64,000 nucleotides of DNA from Streptomyces griseocarneus (GTDB lineage Bacteria > Actinomycetota > Actinomycetes > Streptomycetales > Streptomycetaceae): positions 1 through 64,000 of the forward strand of contig PENC01000032.1 in assembly GCA_003674045.1 (NCBI GenBank), given 5' to 3'. The notes beneath the pieces are model-generated. The model searched no databases. It had not been told where the DNA came from and worked only from the letters and a program-made list of their open reading frames with translations. Shown here piece after piece: positions 40,858 to 47,340 of this stretch (position 1 is its first letter; every line of letters begins with the position of its first letter). The translations under genes were made by a program, and so were the position numbers.

Positions 40858-41313
40858 ATGGACGCGGTGGACAGGCAGCTCATCCAGGCCCTCCGGGAGA
40901 ACGGTCGGGCGTCGTACGCGGAACTGGGCAGGCTCGTGGGCCTGTCCGGCCCGAGCGTCACGGACCGGATCAACCGCCTGGAGGCGGCGGGCGTGATCAC
41001 CGGCTACCGGGCGACCGTCGACGCCGCCTCGCTCGGCCTCGGCGTCACCGCGCTCATCGGCATCCAGCTCTCCGACGCCGCGGACCACGAGGACGTGGCG
41101 CAGCGGCTGCGGGACCTGGAGGAGATCGAGGACTGCTGGTTCATCGCGGGCGACGACTCCTACATGCTCAAGGTCCGCTCCAGCGACGTCGACGGGCTGG
41201 AGCGCACGATCCGGCGGCTGTCCAGCACCAAGGGCGTGAGCCGCACGCGCACGACCATCGTGCTCTCCACCAAGTGGGAGAACCGGGTGGGAGAGCTGCC
41301 CGAGGAGGCATGA
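40858..41313 (+). CDS. Lrp/AsnC-family transcriptional regulator
   Basis: A 151-residue regulator. The N-terminal helix-turn-helix is AELGRLVGLSGPSVTDRINRLEAAGVITGYRA, and the C-terminal RAM (ligand-binding) domain runs from about residue 65 (VTALIGIQLSD) to 145. Such proteins sense amino acids and form octamers. It lies directly upstream of mqnE and could influence menaquinone or amino-acid genes, but this is only positional. The 5' gap with the divergent small gene holds an AGGGGC/GCCCCT hairpin at 40781-40795. Confidence 0.9.
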   Translation: MDAVDRQLIQALRENGRASYAELGRLVGLSGPSVTDRINRLEAAGVITGYRATVDAASLGLGVTALIGIQLSDAADHEDVAQRLRDLEEIEDCWFIAGDDSYMLKVRSSDVDGLERTIRRLSSTKGVSRTRTTIVLSTKWENRVGELPEEA

Positions 41314-41374
41314 GCCCGGGGGAGTAGTCTCGACGGGGTTTTGTGCATCGGATGTATCGAAAGAGGGCGGACGC

Positions 41375-42538
41375 ATGGACGCTGGACTCAAGCGTGAGCT
41401 CGAGGAGAAGGTCTACGCGGGCGAGCGGCTGACCCGCGAGGACGGCATCGCCCTCTACGACTCCGACGACCTGGCCTGGCTGGGCGGGCTCGCCCACCAC
41501 GTCCGTACGCGGAAGAACGGCGACGTCGTCCACTTCAACGTCAACCGTCACCTCAACATGACGAACGTGTGCACGGCGTCGTGCGCGTACTGCTCGTTCC
41601 AGCGCAAGCCGGGCGAGAAGGACGCGTACACGATGCGCATCGAGGAGGCCGTCCGCCTCGCCAAGGCGATGGAGAACGACAACCTCACCGAGCTGCACAT
41701 CGTCAACGGTCTGCACCCGAACCTGCCCTGGCGCTACTACCCCCGCTCGCTGAGCGAGCTGAAGAAGGCGCTGCCGAACGTCTCGCTGAAGGCGTTCACC
41801 GCGACCGAGATCCACCACTTCGAGACGATCTCGGGCCTGTCGGCCTCCGAGATCCTCGACGAGCTGATCGACGCCGGTCTGGAGTCGCTGACCGGCGGCG
41901 GCGCGGAGATCTTCGACTGGGAGGTCCGGCAGCACATCGTCGACCACCGCACCCACTGGGAGGACTGGTCGCGCATCCACCGCCTGGCGCACGAGAAGGG
42001 TCTGAAGACCCCGTGCACCATGCTCTACGGGCACATCGAGGAGCCGCGGCACCGCGTCGACCACGTCCTGCGGCTGCGTGAGCTGCAGGACGAGACCGGC
42101 GGCTTCCAGGTCTTCATCCCGCTGCGCTACCAGCACGACTTCGTGGACATGCAGGACGGCAAGGTCCGCAACCGGCTCCAGGCCCGCACCTCGATGGCCA
42201 CGGGCGCCGAGGCGCTGAAGACCTTCGCGGTCTCCCGGCTGCTGTTCGACAACGTCCCGCATGTCAAGGTCTTCTGGGTCATGCACGGTGTGCAGACCGC
42301 CCAGCTGGCGCTCCAGCACGGCGCGGACGACATGGACGGCTCGGTCGTCGAGTACAAGATCACGCATGACGCCGACAACTACGGCACGCCGAACAAGCTG
42401 ACGCGTGACGACCTGCTGGAGCTCATCCGGGACGCGGGCTTCCGTCCGGTCGAGCGCAATACGCGCTACGAGGTCATCCGTGAGTACCCCGGCCCGGACG
42501 CCGCGCTGCGGGAGTCGCCGCAGCCGATGCGCTTCTAG
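41375..42538 (+). CDS. mqnE: Aminofutalosine synthase (radical SAM)
   Basis: A 387-residue radical SAM enzyme. The cluster motif is Cys66-x3-Cys70-x2-Cys73 (VCTASCAYCSF). It joins the product of MqnA (3-enolpyruvylbenzoate) with SAM's adenosine to make aminofutalosine. The segment GLHPNLPWRYY and LKAFTATEIHHFE are typical of MqnE, distinguishing it from MqnC. ATG 41375 follows an AGGGCGG site. A terminator follows. Confidence 0.95.
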   Translation: MDAGLKRELEEKVYAGERLTREDGIALYDSDDLAWLGGLAHHVRTRKNGDVVHFNVNRHLNMTNVCTASCAYCSFQRKPGEKDAYTMRIEEAVRLAKAMENDNLTELHIVNGLHPNLPWRYYPRSLSELKKALPNVSLKAFTATEIHHFETISGLSASEILDELIDAGLESLTGGGAEIFDWEVRQHIVDHRTHWEDWSRIHRLAHEKGLKTPCTMLYGHIEEPRHRVDHVLRLRELQDETGGFQVFIPLRYQHDFVDMQDGKVRNRLQARTSMATGAEALKTFAVSRLLFDNVPHVKVFWVMHGVQTAQLALQHGADDMDGSVVEYKITHDADNYGTPNKLTRDDLLELIRDAGFRPVERNTRYEVIREYPGPDAALRESPQPMRF

Positions 42539-42558
42539 AGGCGCACCCCTGGTGACGT

Positions 42559-42592
42559 GAGCCCCCGGCGGACTTCGGTCCGCCGGGGGCTC
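42559..42592 (+). terminator. Terminator after mqnE
   Basis: A perfect stem of 14-15 bp (42559-42572 with 42579-42592, tetraloop TTCG inside) followed shortly by ACTTTTC. Confidence 0.9.
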
Positions 42593-42636
42593 CACTTTTC
42601 GCACCCTATTGCGCCATCGTCTTCTGTAATGCTTGC

Positions 42637-43164
42637 ATGGCGTTTATGGTCCTTACGTTGGTGCGTGATCCCGAGCTGACCCCCGAGCTCCGCGCGGAGC
42701 TGCTCGCTCTGTGGGTGGACGTCTCGCAGGCGGGCGGGGCCGTCGGCTTCGTGCCGCCGGTGACGGCCGACCAGGTGCGGCCCGTGGCCGAGGCGCAGGT
42801 GGCCAGGGTCGCCGAGGGCCGGATGCGGATGCTCGCCGCGTACGAGGAGGGTCGGCTCGTGGGCACCACCTTCCTCGGCCTCAACGACCACTACCTCATG
42901 ACGCACTGGTGCACCCTCTACACGGTGATGGTCCACCCCTCCCTCCAGGGCGGCGGGCGTGGCCGCGCTCTGCTGAACGAGGCCGTGGAGATGGCCCGTG
43001 ACCTGGGCCTCGACGCGCTGCGCCTCGGGGTGCGCGGCGGCCTGGGCACCGAGGACTTCTACGCGTCCTGCGGCTTCAAGGAGGTCGGGCGGGTGCCGCG
43101 GGGCATCCGCGTGGGCCCCGGCGAGGAGCGCGACGACATCACGATGTGGCTCCCGCTGAACTGA
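42637..43164 (+). CDS. GNAT-family N-acetyltransferase
   Basis: A 175-residue acetyltransferase. The acetyl-CoA motif A is VMVHPSLQGGGRGRALLNEAVEMA with the Q/RxxGxG/A loop; motif B is near DFYASCGFKEVGRVP. Acceptor substrate unknown. No ribosome-binding site is present; TGTAAT (42625-42630) lies 6 nt before ATG 42637, which suggests a leaderless message. ATG 42646 is an alternative. Confidence 0.88.
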   Translation: MAFMVLTLVRDPELTPELRAELLALWVDVSQAGGAVGFVPPVTADQVRPVAEAQVARVAEGRMRMLAAYEEGRLVGTTFLGLNDHYLMTHWCTLYTVMVHPSLQGGGRGRALLNEAVEMARDLGLDALRLGVRGGLGTEDFYASCGFKEVGRVPRGIRVGPGEERDDITMWLPLN

Positions 43165-43232
43165 TCCTCTTCCGGTCGTGCTTGACTGGAGGGCGACCCT
43201 TTCGGATGCCGATGAGAAGAAGGTCCAAGTCC

Positions 43233-43532
43233 GTGAGTAGCCAGAAGAGCCAGAACTTCGCCTCGCTCCGCTACACCGCTCTGCGGTTCGGCCTGCTCGT
43301 CGCCTGTTTCGCCGTCGTCTGGGTGCTCTGCTCGCTGCACGTCATCCCGCTCGGCGTGGGCGACTCGAACCTCATCTGGATGGTCCTGCTCGCGCTCGTC
43401 CTCTCCGCCCCGCTGAGCTGGGTGCTGCTGCGCAAGCAGCGCGACGCGATGTCCGAGCAGATCGTGACCCGCGTCGACGCGGCCAAGGCCCGCTTCGAGG
43501 CCAACGCCGGCCAGGAGGACGGGGTGGCCTGA
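43233..43532 (+). CDS. DUF4229 small membrane protein
   Basis: A 99-residue protein with two membrane segments (LRFGLLVACFAVVWVLCSL and IWMVLLALVLSAPLSWVLL) and a short cytoplasmic tail (RKQRDAMSEQIVTRVDAAKARF). It fits the DUF4229 family, found next to menaquinone genes in actinomycetes; role unknown. GTG 43233 has AGAAGG about 10 nt upstream; ATG 43206 and 43212 are in-frame alternatives. Confidence 0.8.
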   Translation: MSSQKSQNFASLRYTALRFGLLVACFAVVWVLCSLHVIPLGVGDSNLIWMVLLALVLSAPLSWVLLRKQRDAMSEQIVTRVDAAKARFEANAGQEDGVA

Positions 43533-43564
43533 GCCCGCTGTAAGCCTCCTCACATTCTCGCGAC

Positions 43565-43598
43565 GCCCTGTCGTGGAGCAACCGCTCCACGGCAGGGC
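43565..43598 (+). terminator. Terminator after the DUF4229 gene
   Basis: A 15-bp stem with one G-T wobble (43565-43579 with 43584-43598) followed by TTTCGTGTTGTT. Confidence 0.85.
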
Positions 43599-43644
43599 TT
43601 TCGTGTTGTTCGCGCCCTCTGCGCGACCTGCACCCAAAGAAGAC

Positions 43645-43676
43645 CTTTGAGTACCTCAAAGTCCCGGTGTTAACGT
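43645..43676 (+). promoter_or_regulatory. Promoter with overlapping palindromic operator
   Basis: CTTTGAGTACCTCAAAG (43645-43661) is a perfect 7-bp inverted repeat around TAC. It overlaps a -35 (TTGAGT, 43647-43652), which is 18 nt from a -10 (TAACGT, 43671-43676). The predicted transcript starts at about 43683-43684, that is, on the GTG of the leader peptide. Confidence 0.65.
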
Positions 43677-43683
43677 GGGGGGC

Positions 43684-43788
43684 GTGAAGACAGCAGCCGC
43701 GCACCGATACGCCGCGAGCCCCGCGCTCGTGGCGCGCCTGCATGTCGATCTTTGCCGCTGTGCCGCCGCAGCGTGTTGTCGCCGCTGA
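43684..43788 (+). CDS. Cys-rich leader peptide (predicted attenuator uORF)
   Basis: A 34-codon ORF just after the predicted transcription start, therefore leaderless. The C-terminus reads ARLHVDLCRCAAAACCRR with four Cys codons among its last 11 codons. The RLHVDLCR core is shared with leader peptides annotated before sulfur-metabolism and transport genes in streptomycetes; Cys-rich leaderless uORFs act as cysteine-responsive attenuators in mycobacteria. A shorter start at GTG 43729 is possible. Between the peptide stop and the transporter is a weak GGAG/CTCC hairpin and a T-rich tract (43845-43861). It likely couples transporter expression to Cys-tRNA charging (inference). Confidence 0.72.
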   Translation: MKTAAAHRYAASPALVARLHVDLCRCAAAACCRR

Positions 43789-43872
43789 TGCGATGTCCCA
43801 CCGGCCGGAGATCCCGCACAGACGGACCTCCTTGGCGCCCCACGCCCTTTTCTTCCTTTTCCGGAGCTTCCG

Positions 43873-45210
43873 TTGTCATCTGCCCCTGTGTCGTCCCGGG
43901 CGTCCCTGCGCGGACGCATACCCAAGGTCCCGTTCTGGGCCCAGATCCTGCTCGGCCTCGTGCTCGGCGCCCTGCTCGGCTGGGTGGCCAGGAGCGGTGA
44001 CGTCCACTGGCTGGAGGTCACTCTCGGCAAGATCGGCGAGATCTTCGTCCAGCTGCTGATGGTGGTGATCGCGCCGCTGGTGTTCTTCGCCATCCTGGTG
44101 TCGATCACCAACCTGCGGAACGTCTCCAACGCCGCCCGGCTGGCGACCCGCACCCTGATGTGGTTCATGATCACATCGCTGATCGCGGTCACCATCGGCC
44201 TGGTCATCGGCCTGCTCACGGACCCGGGCGCGGGCACCGGCCTCACCCCGGCCGACGGCAGGCAGCCCAAGAAGCACGGCTCCTGGCTGGACTTCATCAC
44301 CGGCATCGTCCCGACCGACGTCATCACGCCGTTCACCAAGCTGGAGGTGCTCCAGATCGTCTTCATGGCGGTCGTCGCGGGCATCGCGATCCTCCAGGTC
44401 GGCGCCAAGGCCAAGCCCGTGCTCGTCTTCAGCGAGTCCGTCCTGGAGCTGCTCCAGAAGGTGCTCTGGTGGGTCATCAAGCTCGCCCCGCTGGGCAGCC
44501 TGGGCCTGGTCGGCACGGCCATCGCCACCTACGGCTGGGACCTGATCGGCAAGTACGCGACCTTCACCGCCGACATCTACGTCGGCTGCGCGATCGTGCT
44601 CTTCGGCGTCTACCCGCTGCTGCTCGGCACCGCCGCCAAGGTGAACCCGCTGCAGTTCTTCAAGGGTGCCTGGCCCGCCATTCAGCTCGGCTTCGTCTCC
44701 CGCTCCTCCGTGGGCACGATGCCGCTGACGCAGAAGGTGACGGAGCGGCTGGGCGTGCCCAAGGAGTACGCGAGCTTCGCGGTGCCCTTCGGCTCGACGA
44801 CCAAGATGGACGGCTGCGCCTCCATCTACCCGGCGATCGCCGCGATCTTCGTGGCCCAGGTCTTCGATGTGCACCTGGACATCCGGGACTACCTCCTGAT
44901 CGCCTTCGTCTCCGTCGTCGGCTCGGCTGCCACGGCCGGTCTGACCGGCGCCACCGTGATGCTGACCCTGACGCTCTCGACGCTGGGCCTGCCCATGGAG
45001 GGCGTGGGCCTGCTGCTGGCCATCGACCCGATCGTCGACATGATGCGCACGGCGACGAACGTGGCGGGCCAGTCGGTGGTCGCGATCATCGTGGCCGCGC
45101 GGGAGAAGATCCTCGACCGCGAGGCGTACGACACGGTGACCGCCTCGCCGCTGGACTCCGCGGACTCCGCCGGGCAGTCCGCCGCTCCGGTGCCCGCCGC
45201 CGCGGCCTGA
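43873..45210 (+). CDS. Dicarboxylate/amino-acid:cation symporter (DAACS family)
   Basis: A 445-residue transporter of the glutamate/dicarboxylate symporter family. HP1/HP2-type loops and substrate motifs are seen: FVSRSSVGTMPLTQKV, FGSTTKMDGCASIYPAIAAIF, and the final MMRTATNVAGQSVVAIIVAA. The family takes up glutamate, aspartate, C4-dicarboxylates or, in the TcyP branch, cystine. TTG 43873 has GGAG 7 nt upstream. The Cys-rich leader peptide upstream points to cystine or a sulfur compound as substrate, but the sequence alone does not prove it. C-terminus is Ala/Pro-rich. Confidence 0.9.
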   Translation: MSSAPVSSRASLRGRIPKVPFWAQILLGLVLGALLGWVARSGDVHWLEVTLGKIGEIFVQLLMVVIAPLVFFAILVSITNLRNVSNAARLATRTLMWFMITSLIAVTIGLVIGLLTDPGAGTGLTPADGRQPKKHGSWLDFITGIVPTDVITPFTKLEVLQIVFMAVVAGIAILQVGAKAKPVLVFSESVLELLQKVLWWVIKLAPLGSLGLVGTAIATYGWDLIGKYATFTADIYVGCAIVLFGVYPLLLGTAAKVNPLQFFKGAWPAIQLGFVSRSSVGTMPLTQKVTERLGVPKEYASFAVPFGSTTKMDGCASIYPAIAAIFVAQVFDVHLDIRDYLLIAFVSVVGSAATAGLTGATVMLTLTLSTLGLPMEGVGLLLAIDPIVDMMRTATNVAGQSVVAIIVAAREKILDREAYDTVTASPLDSADSAGQSAAPVPAAAA

Positions 45211-45286
45211 TCATGCTGGCCTGATCCTTGCGGTCCGGCCCAATCGGCTGGATCTTCCCTTCGCGACGTCCCTCCTCCCCGTAACA

Positions 45287-45300
45287 TTACTTGCCGGTAA
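45287..45300. promoter_or_regulatory. Candidate TetR operator
   Basis: TTACTTGCCGGTAA is an inverted repeat (TTAC, six nt, GTAA) 28 bp before the tetR start; GTAAC occurs three times in the surrounding 22 bp. The pattern resembles TTACynGCnGGTAA sites bound by TetR regulators of fatty-acid metabolism in actinobacteria. Autoregulation is the simplest reading. Confidence 0.45.
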
Positions 45301-45327
45301 CGTGACGGGGGCGGAGGGACGTTTGTC

Positions 45328-46047
45328 GTGAATGCTGCACACACCCACGCTGCTCAGGACGCCGACCGGGCCGCGAAGAGAACCAGGGGCCGGATCAAGC
45401 GCATGCCGCGCGCGGTGCGCGAGCGCCAGATGCTCGACGCCGCCGTCGAGATCTTCGCGCGCCGCGGCTACCGCGCGGCCTCGATGGACGAGATAGCCGA
45501 ACTCGCCGGGGCGTCCAAGCCGCTGGTCTACCTCTATCTGAACTCCAAGGAAGACCTCTTCAGCGCCTGTATCCGGCGCGAGGCGGAGGCACTGATCGCC
45601 GCGGTGCGGGCGGGGGTCGACCCGGACGCGCCCGCGGACCGGCGGCTGTGGCACGGGCTCCGCGGCTTCTTCGCGCACACGGCCGCGCACCCGGACGCCT
45701 GGGCCGTGCTGCACTGCCAGGCCCGGACGCACGGCGAGCCGTTCGCGGATGTGGTGGCCGCGCTGCGCCAGGAGCTCGTCGACGTCGTCACCCACCTGAT
45801 CGCGGCGACGGCCGAGGAGAACGGCGGCGGCGCCCCGCTGCCGTGGCAGGAGGCGTCCGGGCTCGCCCACGCGCTCGTCGGCGCCGCCGAGTCGCTGGCC
45901 GGGTGGACCAACGGCCGTACGGACGAGGTCCCCAGCGAGTGGGACACCGCCGAGACGCTGATGAACTTCGCCTGGGCGGGCCTGGACAACCTGATGAACG
46001 GGCGGCGCTGGGCGCCCGCCCGTTCCCAGGTCCCGTCGGCCTCGTAG
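45328..46047 (+). CDS. TetR-family transcriptional regulator
   Basis: A 239-residue repressor-type protein. The N-terminal helix-turn-helix is MLDAAVEIFARRGYRAASMDEIAELAGASKPLVYLYLNSKEDLF; the rest is the all-helical ligand and dimerization domain with conserved Trp residues. A 25-residue basic tail precedes the HTH. It may control its own gene through 45287-45300 and perhaps the acyl-CoA synthetase 1.3 kb away (guess). GTG 45328 lacks a clear ribosome-binding site but the leader contains GGAGGGAC. Confidence 0.88.
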   Translation: MNAAHTHAAQDADRAAKRTRGRIKRMPRAVRERQMLDAAVEIFARRGYRAASMDEIAELAGASKPLVYLYLNSKEDLFSACIRREAEALIAAVRAGVDPDAPADRRLWHGLRGFFAHTAAHPDAWAVLHCQARTHGEPFADVVAALRQELVDVVTHLIAATAEENGGGAPLPWQEASGLAHALVGAAESLAGWTNGRTDEVPSEWDTAETLMNFAWAGLDNLMNGRRWAPARSQVPSAS

Positions 46048-46056
46048 CCGGGTCCT

Positions 46057-46824
46057 TCAGCTCTCGGTCCCGCGGCGGCGTGCGGCCCACACGCCCGCCC
46101 CGCCGAGGACACCGGCCGCGGCGAGCGCGCCGCCGATCAGGCCGGGGTCGGTGTCCGAACGCGGCTCCGGCGCCTCGCCCGCGGCGACGCCGCCCTTGGG
46201 CAGCTTCTTGCCGTCCGAGGTCTTCGCGGAGGTGTCCTTCTTCGGCGTCGCCGTGTCGCGGGCGGCCTCGCCGTCGCGGCTCTTGACGGTGGTCTGGGTG
46301 ATCCGGCCGGTCTTCGGGTCGAGGGTGACCTTCAGCCCGCCGTCGAGGGTCACGGAGGGCGAGCCGGCGGTGAGCGTGCCGAAGACGAAGCCGTCGGGGC
46401 CGGTGACGACGGCCTTGTACGAGCCGTCGGCGAGCTTGGTGACGACGGCGTACTTGCCGTCCCTGAGCTCGACGGTGCGCGAGGAGGAGTCCTTCTTCTG
46501 CTCCTTCTTGGCCTCGTCGCCGCCCTGCGTCTTCGCGGTCACGTTCGTGCCGTCGAAGTGGACGCGGATGCCGTCGTCGTAGGTCTGGCCCTTCGACAGC
46601 ACGGCGAAGACCTTGCCGCTGCCGATCTGCTTGAGGTACGCCTTGCCGTCCTTGATCTCGGCCTCCATGCCGCCGCCGATGTCGACGGTCCGGGTGGACG
46701 GCTGTGCCGTGGCGTTCGTGTTCGCCGTGTCCGAGGCGAAGGCGGCGGTGGGTACCGCCACGGCGCCGACGAGGACGCTCGCGGCTATGGCGGTGCGGAG
46801 TGCGGTGCGGGTGGTGGTGTTCAT
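46057..46824 (-). CDS. Secreted, C-terminally anchored protein with LPKGGVAAGE motif
   Basis: A 255-residue exported protein. A Sec signal peptide ends in AAFASD; the mature region is lysine-rich, beta-type repeats of roughly 45 residues (for example IGSGKVFAVLSKGQTYDDGIRV and ADGSYKAVVTGPDGFVFGT). The C-terminus has KLPKGGVAAGE, a 20-residue linker, a hydrophobic segment (LIGGALAAAGVLGGAGVWA) and RRRGTES. It is not a canonical LPxTG protein, but the design is that of a cell-wall or membrane-anchored protein. Function unknown. Confidence 0.75.
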   Translation of the reverse strand: MNTTTRTALRTAIAASVLVGAVAVPTAAFASDTANTNATAQPSTRTVDIGGGMEAEIKDGKAYLKQIGSGKVFAVLSKGQTYDDGIRVHFDGTNVTAKTQGGDEAKKEQKKDSSSRTVELRDGKYAVVTKLADGSYKAVVTGPDGFVFGTLTAGSPSVTLDGGLKVTLDPKTGRITQTTVKSRDGEAARDTATPKKDTSAKTSDGKKLPKGGVAAGEAPEPRSDTDPGLIGGALAAAGVLGGAGVWAARRRGTES

Positions 46825-46939
46825 GTGGCGCTTCTCCTTACGTCGTGTCTGCGACGCTATGGGTGACGTATGGGTGCAGGTATCGGCAGAACGGGCATAT
46901 CGGCCCTGGCCGTAAGGACTATGTCGGGGTTCGCCGGCG

Positions 46940-46990
46940 TACGTCTGCGGGGTGCGTTGTGGCTGGTCGCGCCGTTCCTCGCGCCCCTGG
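46940..46990 (-). repeat. Composite repeat fragment, degenerate
   Basis: A reverse and diverged copy of the GGTCGCGCAGTTCCCCGCG block (here GGTCGCGCCGTTCCTCGCG), preceded by a CGTCTGCGGGGTGCG remnant. It lies in the 46825-47340 gap, which otherwise shows no gene. Confidence 0.6.
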
Positions 46991-47137
46991 GTTGTGTGTG
47001 TGGGCCGGGGGCGGGACCTCCGGGCGGAACCTGAAACGCGGTGCGTGCGGCTGTTTCGGGTTGGGTGCTGTGCTTCGTGCACCGTCGTTTCAGAACCCGC
47101 CCTCCGGCCCCGCCCCCTCCACCGGAGGTCGGGCGCG

Positions 47138-47225
47138 CCCCGTCAGGGGCGCGGGGAACTGCGCGACCAGCCACGGCGGACCCGCAGTCGCAAACGGAGC
47201 TCACGAGGCAACCCGGTGGGCGCTC
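47138..47225 (+). repeat. Composite dispersed repeat, copy C
   Basis: CCCCGTCAGGGGCGCGGGGA, then ACTGCGCGACCAGCC, then CGGACCCGCAGTCGC and finally CCCGGTGGGCGC, as in copy A. With the degenerate copy at 46940 it forms an inverted pair. It occupies the upstream region of the acyl-CoA synthetase. Confidence 0.8.
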
Positions 47226-47340
47226 ATGCCGCAGACGACAACGGCGAGACGACGGGGTCTGGAGCAGCGCAGCCACGCGGCGTAGGGTGACCCGGATTAC
47301 CGCCGAGTAGGTGTCTGTGGGCCGACAACAGGAGCCGCAC

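Noticed and set aside
46057..46824. LPxTG sortase substrate
   Set aside because: No T-G at the right positions and the motif is about 20 residues from the hydrophobic segment, whereas LPxTG normally adjoins it.
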